The translations under genes were made by a program, and so were the position numbers. Shown here piece by piece: positions 28,046 to 33,477 of a DNA stretch of 33,477 nucleotides. The stretch spans positions 1-33,477 of IMG/VR virus record IMGVR_UViG_3300045999_001619; one strand, given 5' to 3'. This DNA is from a virus. Within the stretch, counting starts at the first letter, position 1. Each line of letters begins with the position of its first letter. The notes below the pieces were generated by a model. That model saw nothing but the letters and a program-made list of their open reading frames with translations, ran no database searches and was not told where the DNA came from.

Positions 28046-29211
28046 TATAGGAAGGCATACCTACCCGTACCACGTTTAAGGCTGAAGTTCTGCCAAGCCA
28101 AAGCCAAGCCTACAACCGCATCATCGTGAAAGCCTGAAGGTGCGGAATACTTAACCCCCGTTGCCGTGTATTGATACTCAAATACTTCAAGTTCCTGGCT
28201 TATTATCCCTTCAGGGTAGCCTATTTTCCCTTGATGTATAGCAGCCTGTAAGCCTTCCATTAGCTGCTGCTTACTTGAACTTGTGAACTTTAAACCTTGT
28301 ATCATTACCCCTTCTCTTTGTAAGTCCTCGAGGATAGGGTCGCCAACGCCCGTACTATCGACAAGGATAGGGCATTTAGGCAGCCTAAGGATAGTTTGCT
28401 TAGTATTATGCCAATCCATTTGAAAGCGGTCAAAATAAGCTACATTACCGTCTTCGTCTAAGCCTACTATAACAGTCCAATCGACTGACTTGGCTAAGTC
28501 AATACCATAAGCTACTACGGGCATTGTTGTTACTGGGTGTATACATTTGCGTATGTGTTGGCTACCGAATGGGTTTGCTGCGTTCTCGGCAGGGTTTGCC
28601 ATATACTCTTGCTCAAACACAACCTCAGGCAGTTGCTTCCGGGCATCGTCTATTTCGTTTGGGTCTATGTAAGGGTTATCGTATGTCGTAAACTTAAAGC
28701 TTTGCCAATCGGGTTCGGCTTTGCTAAACAAACTAAAGAAGTAGTTTTTACCTTTAGGGGTGCTTAGGAATATAGCCTTACCCTTGTAGTCAGTTAAGGT
28801 AGGTCTTATTGAGTTAAGCCACCCGTCTTCTAAATTAGGTATAAAGGAAGCCTCGTCTATTACGGCTAAGTGAAACTTTAAACCTCTAAGATTGTCTAAC
28901 CTTTCGCCCGTAAAAAAACGTATGCTGCCACCTGTAATGAAAGTAATAACAAGGTCGCTTTCGTTTTTAGAGTATATCTCTAATGGCAATAGGTCTACTA
29001 TCTCCTTAAAGAATATTTTGCCTAACTGATAAGTCGGTGTTATGTAAGCTACACGCTTTTTATTAACTGCAGTTTCTATGCTAATCGTTTGGCTAATCAA
29101 GGACTTACCAAACCTTCTACCTGCCATCATTACAATAAACCTACTATCGCATTCAAGTACTTGCTTCTGCGCTGGGTGTGGATTATGTAACTTCAAGCCT
29201 ACTGTCTGCAT
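28045..29211 (-). CDS. terL: Terminase large subunit
   Basis: A 388-residue packaging ATPase-nuclease. ATPase: Walker A AGRRFGKS (residues 30-37), Walker B LAVIDEAS (115-122), coupling motif STPKG (150-154). RNase H-like nuclease: GIDLAK (D238), VDSTGVGD (D285) and HDDAVVG (D363/D364). It cuts and translocates DNA into the prohead with the small subunit, whose stop codon overlaps its start by one base. Length is on the short side for the family (about 400-550). Assignment is secure. Confidence 0.95.
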   Translation of the reverse strand: MQTVGLKLHNPHPAQKQVLECDSRFIVMMAGRRFGKSLISQTISIETAVNKKRVAYITPTYQLGKIFFKEIVDLLPLEIYSKNESDLVITFITGGSIRFFTGERLDNLRGLKFHLAVIDEASFIPNLEDGWLNSIRPTLTDYKGKAIFLSTPKGKNYFFSLFSKAEPDWQSFKFTTYDNPYIDPNEIDDARKQLPEVVFEQEYMANPAENAANPFGSQHIRKCIHPVTTMPVVAYGIDLAKSVDWTVIVGLDEDGNVAYFDRFQMDWHNTKQTILRLPKCPILVDSTGVGDPILEDLQREGVMIQGLKFTSSSKQQLMEGLQAAIHQGKIGYPEGIISQELEVFEYQYTATGVKYSAPSGFHDDAVVGLALAWQNFSLKRGTGRYAFL

Positions 29212-29621
29212 TACCTATCGTAAGTTATTTTAATCTCACTTACTTCGTGTTTGTTTTCCGACTTCTCTACTAAGCTATTCAATCGCTGTGTAATGCTTGG
29301 ATTGTAAACCCCTGCCATACCACCTTCGATTTGGTCTTGTCTAATTGTTTTCTTAATACGCGAACAGATAGTACGAAAATCCTCGTAAGCATTATCTGTG
29401 TTAGCAAAATACTTACCTAAATCGCTTATAATTCCTTGATTGTAACAATAGTTTTCAAAGCCTTCTATTGTTAAAGGTCGCTCCCTTAATCTGTAAACTT
29501 CGTCACCATCTTTACCTACAAAGTCGTGTACTTTAATAGGATTGCTTTTACAATACTCGCAATATTCGGTAAAATATTGCAGCATTAATTCAGGTGTCTC
29601 AATTGCTTTATGCCTACCCAT
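29211..29621 (-). CDS. terS: Terminase small subunit (gp3-like)
   Basis: A 136-residue DNA-recognition protein for packaging. It starts MGRHKAIETPELMLQYFTEY and contains RERPLTIEGFENYCYNQGI, a helix-turn-helix followed by helical YEDFRTICSRIKKTIRQDQ and EGGMAGVYNPSITQRLN. The G-M-A-G-x-Y-N-P-S-I-T-x-R-L-x segment is typical of gp3-type small terminases. It is directly upstream of terL with a one-base overlap, and overlaps the preceding gene by eight bases. Confidence 0.88.
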   Translation of the reverse strand: MGRHKAIETPELMLQYFTEYCEYCKSNPIKVHDFVGKDGDEVYRLRERPLTIEGFENYCYNQGIISDLGKYFANTDNAYEDFRTICSRIKKTIRQDQIEGGMAGVYNPSITQRLNSLVEKSENKHEVSEIKITYDR

Positions 29622-29967
29622 CTATTTTGTTTTTATAGTGCTGACATATTCTATCCATTACGGATAAGTAATATGTGTTAAAATCTTTGTAGCCTTCGTT
29701 GTCTTGTTCGTATGTTCTGTATAAGATGCCTCTTAATCTTTGACTTGGTGTTTTGAATGTGTCTACGTCTGTTTTTAAGTTTTCTACTATGTCTTGTTCT
29801 TCTTTGCTGAAAGGTTCTTCTTTGATTGCTAAGTAGCAGAACTGTTGGTTAAGCTGAAATAAGTTAGCTGCATCTTTAGGACTTAGTTCTTGAGTTGCTA
29901 AAGTTAGCTTAATTGTTTTGTCTTTGCGTGAGGCTATGCTCTCTACTTGGCTTGATAGTATTATCAT
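29614..29967 (-). CDS. Conserved pre-terminase protein (117 aa)
   Basis: A 117-residue helical protein with TPSQRLRGILYRTYEQD and NTYYLSVMDRICQHYKNKID. It is repeatedly found directly before the small terminase in Bacteroidetes phages, where it is uncharacterised. It might assist packaging or DNA binding. It is coupled to the preceding gene by a four-base overlap. Confidence 0.65.
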   Translation of the reverse strand: MIILSSQVESIASRKDKTIKLTLATQELSPKDAANLFQLNQQFCYLAIKEEPFSKEEQDIVENLKTDVDTFKTPSQRLRGILYRTYEQDNEGYKDFNTYYLSVMDRICQHYKNKIDG

Positions 29968-30185
29968 AGTATGCCGTTAATTATGTCGTTTGCTTCGTCT
30001 ATTGCGTTTTCTTGGTCGAGGTATGTGTCTACGTCTGCTATATGTTTATTTATTAAAGTTTCTGCCATAGCGTAGGTGTAGTGCCCTATTGTGGTCATAT
30101 CGTCTCCATTTCTACCTGTCTTACATACTGCAAGGAAGTAAGCTTTGTGGGTAAGGAGTAGCCATATAGCGTTTAGTTTTCTCAT
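29964..30185 (-). CDS. Hypothetical protein (73 aa)
   Basis: A 73-residue protein starting MRKLNAIWLLLTHKAYFLAV with a hydrophobic N-terminus, then CKTGRNGDDMTTIGHYTYAM and an acidic helical end. Similar small proteins occur in Bacteroidetes phages; function unknown. Not long enough in its hydrophobic part for a certain membrane helix. Confidence 0.6.
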   Translation of the reverse strand: MRKLNAIWLLLTHKAYFLAVCKTGRNGDDMTTIGHYTYAMAETLINKHIADVDTYLDQENAIDEANDIINGIL

Positions 30186-30224
30186 TACAAGTAAATATTA
30201 TAATATGGCTTTATTTTCAGGATA

Positions 30225-30983
30225 TTAAAATAAACTTGGCTTGTTTATGTTATTCCAATTTATCTTAACGTCTACCCTACCAGTATCCTTGATTATTTTT
30301 TGACATATATTTTCACCCCATACTTCAACCATACGTTCTGCGCATTTACTTTCTTTGCCAATGTCATAAAATATTTCCTTTAACCCACCTGCGTTACTTC
30401 CGTTTGGTGGTGCACTAAAAGCATATAGGGTTGTTCTGGCAGTTTTTAAATTTTTGCTTATTACTTGTATTGCAAAATCACGGTCTTCTTTGCCTTCTAC
30501 ATAAACATTGTACCTTAACCCATTAGTTAAAATATTATTTACATAAACGCAGCTATCGCAAAAACTATTATTTACTAAAGGTTTACTTGCAGACCAAGCA
30601 AATTGCCTATATTCTAATGCGCCAAGTGCGATGTTGTTTTGTTCAAATTGTAGTTTAGCATCAAGTAAATTACTGTAACCGCTTTTAATTAATTTGGTAT
30701 CTTCTCTATGGTATATACCTGTTATGTCGTCATCAAGTTGCCAATAGTATTGTAAGCCATTTTGTTCGGTATATTGTTTAATAAAATTCCTTACATAAGT
30801 AATGCCTTTGTTATTTTCTGGAAGAGCAATGATATTATGTTCCTGGAATTTATTTTTATATGCTCCGTAATCTTGTGGCTCTACTACAATGTTTAATTTA
30901 AATTGACCTGCATTTAATATTGTTGAACAATTATTTATGCGGTTTTTACTTGGTACAAAAATATTATAATCTAAAAAATCCAT
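30225..30983 (-). CDS. TET/JBP-associated DNA-base glycosyltransferase (TAGT)
   Basis: A 252-residue GT-A-fold glycosyltransferase. Motifs (numbering from the ATG at 30983): NIFVPSKNR (7-15), VVEPQDYGAYK (33-43), LPENNKGITYVRN (54-66) and WQLDDDI (81-87), the last supplying the metal-binding D-x-D. This combination is that of the TAGT family, predicted to glycosylate hydroxymethylated bases in DNA made by TET/JBP dioxygenases. The dioxygenase gene lies directly upstream with a 20-base overlap, which strongly supports the pairing. A longer frame to 31016 begins with GTG; I prefer the ATG after an A-rich leader. Expected product is a sugar-modified 5-hydroxymethyl pyrimidine. Sugar and base are not known. 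Confidence 0.82.
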   Translation of the reverse strand: MDFLDYNIFVPSKNRINNCSTILNAGQFKLNIVVEPQDYGAYKNKFQEHNIIALPENNKGITYVRNFIKQYTEQNGLQYYWQLDDDITGIYHREDTKLIKSGYSNLLDAKLQFEQNNIALGALEYRQFAWSASKPLVNNSFCDSCVYVNNILTNGLRYNVYVEGKEDRDFAIQVISKNLKTARTTLYAFSAPPNGSNAGGLKEIFYDIGKESKCAERMVEVWGENICQKIIKDTGRVDVKINWNNINKPSLF

Positions 30984-31836
30984 TTTTTTCTTGTTTAATT
31001 GTTTGTAATTGTTCACTTGGTTTTTTGCAGCTTAACATCATTTCTCTGTAATACATTACAAAAGTTATTCTTTTGCAAGTTTGTTCGTCAAAATTAATGA
31101 ATGGGCTGTTGCAATGCCACCTATGAACATCAACAAAAAGGACATCTGTATTTTGCAGGTCTATTCCTATACCAAATTCAGGTAAGATAAAATATGCGCC
31201 AGTCCAGTTGCCTTCTCTATAAGCAATTAAATTACCAAAACCTTTTTCAAGGTCACCACTATCTTTATGTAATGCAGTTCTAAAATTTTTATTAACTGTT
31301 ATTGTACTAAAGGAAGTGTCTTCAATAACATAATTTTTGCTTGTACCTTCTGCAAATTCTTTTTGTATAGCATAGTGCTTTGGGCAAAGTTCAGAATATA
31401 GCTTATCAATATGTTTTACAAAAGGTATTCCGTTATTAAATTTATCAAAGTGCTTCCTACCAAATGCAGTCATTCTACAATAAGGAACCATAGCATTGCT
31501 ATCCATATAACCTACGTTGCCGCTTAATACCTTATTGCCAACTGTTATTTTACTTATGCTACCGTCTTTCCTAATACGTTTATGGCTGCCACCACTGGTA
31601 ATGCCACGGCTTTCGGTTAGTTCGATACTGTATTCAAAATTATCAACACCTTGCTTTAGTACTTCTAATGGCAATACATTTTTGCGAAACCTAAACAAAA
31701 GATTGCCGTTCATATCATAACCATCTGAATCGTGGTCTATGATTGGGTGCTTAATATATGTTTCATCTAAAAAGCTCCCTTTTAATGATTCACCCTGTTC
31801 GTCTGACATTATACGTTTTAGCTTATAAGTTTCCAT
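30964..31836 (-). CDS. TET/JBP-like 2-oxoglutarate/Fe(II) dioxygenase for DNA bases
   Basis: A 290-residue protein whose C-terminal half has the double-stranded beta-helix of TET/JBP dioxygenases: VNKNFRTALHKDSGDLEKG with H190-x-D192 as iron ligands, GNLIAYREGNWTGAYFILPE, then IGIDLQNTDVLFVDVHRWHC with the distal iron histidine (H238 or H241), and KRITFVMYYR with R256 likely binding 2-oxoglutarate. It is predicted to hydroxylate the 5-methyl group of thymine or 5-methylcytosine in DNA. The N-terminal 120 residues hold G/S/R-rich segments (SRGITSGGSHKRI), perhaps for DNA contact. It is next to the TAGT glycosyltransferase. No DNA methyltransferase is in the genome, leaving thymine or host-made 5mC as substrate. 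Confidence 0.82.
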   Translation of the reverse strand: METYKLKRIMSDEQGESLKGSFLDETYIKHPIIDHDSDGYDMNGNLLFRFRKNVLPLEVLKQGVDNFEYSIELTESRGITSGGSHKRIRKDGSISKITVGNKVLSGNVGYMDSNAMVPYCRMTAFGRKHFDKFNNGIPFVKHIDKLYSELCPKHYAIQKEFAEGTSKNYVIEDTSFSTITVNKNFRTALHKDSGDLEKGFGNLIAYREGNWTGAYFILPEFGIGIDLQNTDVLFVDVHRWHCNSPFINFDEQTCKRITFVMYYREMMLSCKKPSEQLQTIKQEKNGFFRL

Positions 31837-32047
31837 ATTCTTTTTTTAATAGGTGTAAAATAAGGTCTGTAATATTACCTTTTTCTTGGAAACTTTCGCC
31901 AAAATGTTGCTTAATGCCAGTTTTACATAATAACTTAAATTGTTTTAATTCTTGTTCGCTCATATACAGTATTGTGGTTGTAATATGAACGTCTTCAAGT
32001 TCATCGTTGTTTATCGGTATTTTATTACCGAATAGGTCTTGTTGCAT
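31823..32047 (-). CDS. Hypothetical protein heading the base-modification operon (74 aa)
   Basis: A 74-residue protein starting MQQDLFGNKIPINNDELEDV, then a helical half (SEQELKQFKLLCKTGIKQHF and NITDLILHLLKKEYGNL). Its end overlaps the dioxygenase start by 14 bases and it follows a clear promoter at 32068-32098. It may be an accessory factor of the modification enzymes, but no motif shows this. Confidence 0.6.
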   Translation of the reverse strand: MQQDLFGNKIPINNDELEDVHITTTILYMSEQELKQFKLLCKTGIKQHFGESFQEKGNITDLILHLLKKEYGNL

Positions 32048-32067
32048 TGTGTTTAGTTTAGTTAATA

Positions 32068-32098
32068 CAAATTTATAAATAATTTTTAATTAACCAAA
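32068..32098 (-). promoter_or_regulatory. Promoter of the base-modification operon
   Basis: Minus-strand TTTG (32098-32095), 19 bases, TAAATTTG (32075-32068), full match to the Bacteroidetes consensus. The first start is at 32047. Confidence 0.6.
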
Positions 32099-32104
32099 TA
32101 TTTT

Positions 32105-32227
32105 TTATCTGCCCTGCCCCCTATATGCTTTTTCTTTTGGGTTATGTTTGTTAAAGGACTTCTTTGCAGAACCTCTTTTGCGTTTGCCAAAGCTAATTTT
32201 GTTTTTATTCTCGTTACCCTTTGCCAT
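32105..32227 (-). CDS. Small basic conserved protein (40 aa)
   Basis: A 40-residue lysine/arginine-rich protein: MAKGNENKNKISFGKRKRGS start, then AKKSFNKHNPKEKAYRGQGR. It overlaps the HNH gene by 14 bases. I recall very similar tiny proteins with the ending K-Y-R-G-Q-G-R/K in other Bacteroidetes phages. The charge suggests DNA or RNA binding, perhaps an internal head protein. No experimental function is known to me. Confidence 0.6.
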   Translation of the reverse strand: MAKGNENKNKISFGKRKRGSAKKSFNKHNPKEKAYRGQGR

Positions 32228-32468
32228 AATTTTTTGCGTGTATGTCTTTTAAAAACTCTTTATATTGTTTTTTGTCTCCGTATTCTATGTGGCACTTCCT
32301 ACAAAGTCCCATTAGGTTTTCTATTACATCTGCCTTTTTATTGCCACCCATTCCCCTTGCCTCAATATGATGCACGTCTACTGCCTGTGCGCCACACACT
32401 TCGCAAGGAATGAAGTCCGTTGTTTTATACCCCATTCCCTGCAAATAAATTTGTGTGTGTTTCTGCAT
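32214..32468 (-). CDS. HNH endonuclease (84 aa)
   Basis: A small HNH nuclease: CEVCG (C22, C25), VDVHHIEARGMGG (H33/H34), ENLMGLCRKCHIEYG (N51, C56, C59, H60). The four cysteines form the structural zinc site, H34-N51-H60 the HNH active site. Small HNH proteins encoded near terminase genes assist DNA packaging in other phages; in this genome it is about 2.6 kb from terS, so either this role or a homing role is possible. Complete and with intact motif. Confidence 0.85.
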   Translation of the reverse strand: MQKHTQIYLQGMGYKTTDFIPCEVCGAQAVDVHHIEARGMGGNKKADVIENLMGLCRKCHIEYGDKKQYKEFLKDIHAKNYGKG

Positions 32469-32522
32469 ACTTTCCCCATTAATTTTTCCGTTAGTTAATA
32501 AATAAAAAATTAAGTATGCGAA

Positions 32523-32945
32523 TTATTTTGTGTCTATTTCTTTTATTTTGTTAATTGCCCATTCAACTCCACTTGTACCTCCCCAAGCATCCCACATTAA
32601 ACCGCCACAACCTTCGCTATAAGGTACGTCTTTATGTTGTTGATGTCTTTTAAACGAAGCCATACGGGCGATCGTATCTCGACTAATCGGCTCACGATTT
32701 GCTAATTGCCTTGCTCTTGCTTTGCCAGTTGCTTCTCCGCACGAACCCCAACCATTTTTTTCAGCCCATTCTATTGCCCTCTTTGCGTTGTTAGTAGCTG
32801 ACTCAGGATAGTCGGTATAAGATTCAGCAAATTTACCACCTGCAAGGATAGCTTTCCATACTTGCATAGCTTTTTCCTCGGTATCGTAAACACAACCGCC
32901 TGAGCCTATTCTATATTTCCCATTTGAGCATTTTATTACTGGCAT
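32523..32945 (-). CDS. Conserved phage protein with two small domains (140 aa)
   Basis: A 140-residue protein. The N-terminus (VIKCSNGKYRIGSGGCVYD, then A-x-x-A at about 25-33) matches a small domain (I-x-C-x-N-G-K-W-R-I-G-x-G-x-C) often attached to phage head proteins. The rest (ESATNNAKRAIEWAEKNGWG, SRDTIARMASFKRHQQHKDV, YSEGCGGLMWDAWGGTSGVE) is a highly conserved domain that I recall from phage prohead and portal region proteins, of unknown function. In this genome it is a separate gene beside the glycosyltransferases. It overlaps the glycosyltransferase by 10 bases. Confidence 0.7.
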   Translation of the reverse strand: MPVIKCSNGKYRIGSGGCVYDTEEKAMQVWKAILAGGKFAESYTDYPESATNNAKRAIEWAEKNGWGSCGEATGKARARQLANREPISRDTIARMASFKRHQQHKDVPYSEGCGGLMWDAWGGTSGVEWAINKIKEIDTK

Positions 32946-33477
32946 AGTTTACTATAAATATACTTTCGGTCTAAATTTATCTCGTCAAAGTTATACTTCT
33001 TTTGGCAGAACTCAAACAACTTCTGTCCGCTTTCCTTACGCAAATCCGCATCACTTACTAAATCTCTTATATGTTTATACCAATCCTTTTGGCTTTTAAC
33101 ATAATGCACGGGCATATCAAGGTAAGGATTAACATAGCTAACTATGGCAGGGTTCTTTTTAGCAGCCGTTTCTAATACCTTTAAATTGGACTTCATAGCG
33201 TTGAACTTGTTATCTACAAGTGGGATAACTGAAATGTCTGAGTCCGTGTAAGCACCCATATATTCCGTAACCTTTGCATAGTTGTAAATTGTAGGGTTAA
33301 GCTTTAGTCCGCAAGTAAAGGCATCAATCATTTTATCCCATATAGGTTTCTCCCCGTCATTGTAACCTGCTATTACAGTTCTTATATTCATACCTTGTAG
33401 CCTTTTAAACGGCTGCCTAAGTATTTCTAAATCTCGTTCGTGCGTTCCGCTACCTGACCAAAACAATCTGACCTTGT
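32936..33477 (-). CDS. Glycosyltransferase, GT4/GT1-like, C-terminal part (same gene as 1-582)
   Basis: This is the 3' part of the glycosyltransferase gene that starts at 582. Within this copy the frame is open to the right edge; an internal TTG near 33466 is not the real start, since the preceding codons (YKVR) are in frame in the left-end copy. The segment RLFWSGSGTHERDLE is the usual start of the C-terminal GT-B domain, followed by VIAGYNDGEKPIWDK and by SVIPLVDNKFNAMKSNLK, which matches the nucleotide-sugar-binding region (P-L-x-D-N-x-F-N-x-x-K-S) of GT4 enzymes. The end overlaps the next gene (start 32945) by 10 bases. Length of the full product is 331 residues, normal for this type. Confidence 0.8.
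   Translation of the reverse strand, partial: KVRLFWSGSGTHERDLEILRQPFKRLQGMNIRTVIAGYNDGEKPIWDKMIDAFTCGLKLNPTIYNYAKVTEYMGAYTDSDISVIPLVDNKFNAMKSNLKVLETAAKKNPAIVSYVNPYLDMPVHYVKSQKDWYKHIRDLVSDADLRKESGQKLFEFCQKKYNFDEINLDRKYIYSKLCQ
33352..33477. repeat. Terminal direct repeat, right copy (assembly overlap)
   Basis: Exact copy of bases 3-128. Collapsing the two copies gives a circle of 33,349 bp and an intact glycosyltransferase reading frame (582 to 3, then 33351 to 32936; 996 nt, 331 codons plus stop). Confidence 0.9.

Noticed and set aside
368-32413. Plus-strand open frames of 60-120 codons scattered through the window
   Set aside because: All lie opposite clearly recognisable minus-strand genes, have low-complexity Ser/Cys/Phe-rich products and no promoter or neighbour support.
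1-33477. tRNA genes, integrase, transposase, lysogeny repressor, DNA methyltransferase
   Set aside because: Looked for by characteristic motifs or folds and not seen. The small unassigned proteins could in principle hide a short regulator, but not an integrase or methyltransferase.

Overview
The window looks like one complete, circularly closed genome of a tailed phage (siphovirus-like, about 33.35 kb) of a Bacteroidetes/Bacteroidota host. Bases 3-128 recur exactly at 33352-33477. Joining the ends at that overlap restores a 331-codon glycosyltransferase gene in frame. The host guess rests on four things: low GC, promoters of the TTTG-N(19-22)-TAnnTTTG type, starts with A/T-rich leaders instead of Shine-Dalgarno sequences, and structural proteins of types usually met in flavobacterial and other Bacteroidetes phages. 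I found no integrase, lysogeny repressor, tRNA or RNA polymerase gene, so a lytic lifestyle is the simplest reading.

Every convincing gene is on the minus strand, so transcription runs from high to low coordinates around the circle. From the main early-looking promoter (about 6353-6387) the order is as follows. First come two small proteins, an ERF single-strand annealing protein, a small HTH protein, a small protein with an SSB-like tail, a free-standing DnaA domain IV protein, an origin-binding-type replication protein with iterons inside its own gene, a replication-module protein, a VRR-NUC nuclease and a sigma-like protein (6335 down to 2182). Next come small proteins and a surface-sugar cluster: hexapeptide acyltransferase, GT2, and a GT4 across the contig ends (2185 down to 1, then 33351 to 32936). 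Then follow a conserved phage protein, an HNH nuclease, a small basic protein, and a DNA base-modification unit made of a TET/JBP-like 2-oxoglutarate dioxygenase and a TET-associated glycosyltransferase (32945 to 30225).

Packaging follows (TerS, TerL; 29621 to 28045). The tail genes come next: a chaperone with a likely -1 frameshift, a gp10-like protein, two distal tail proteins and the tape measure. The head genes come after them: XkdF-like protease, scaffold, capsid, tube-like protein, portal and connectors. Last are a large S74 fibre (13906 to 10550), a lysis block (putative holin, unimolecular spanin, GH24 endolysin, and a second holin candidate, with a GIY-YIG homing endonuclease inserted), an exonuclease, a MazG-like protein and a GNAT. 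A strong hairpin terminator at 6458-6487 ends this transcript just before the early promoter.

The two most notable parts are the oxidation-plus-glycosylation pair for DNA bases without any visible DNA methyltransferase, and the replication control region. The latter combines in-gene CATATG iterons, an adjacent A/T-rich stretch, and a leader with two hairpins whose loops are complementary. No stretch longer than 300 bases lacks a gene.
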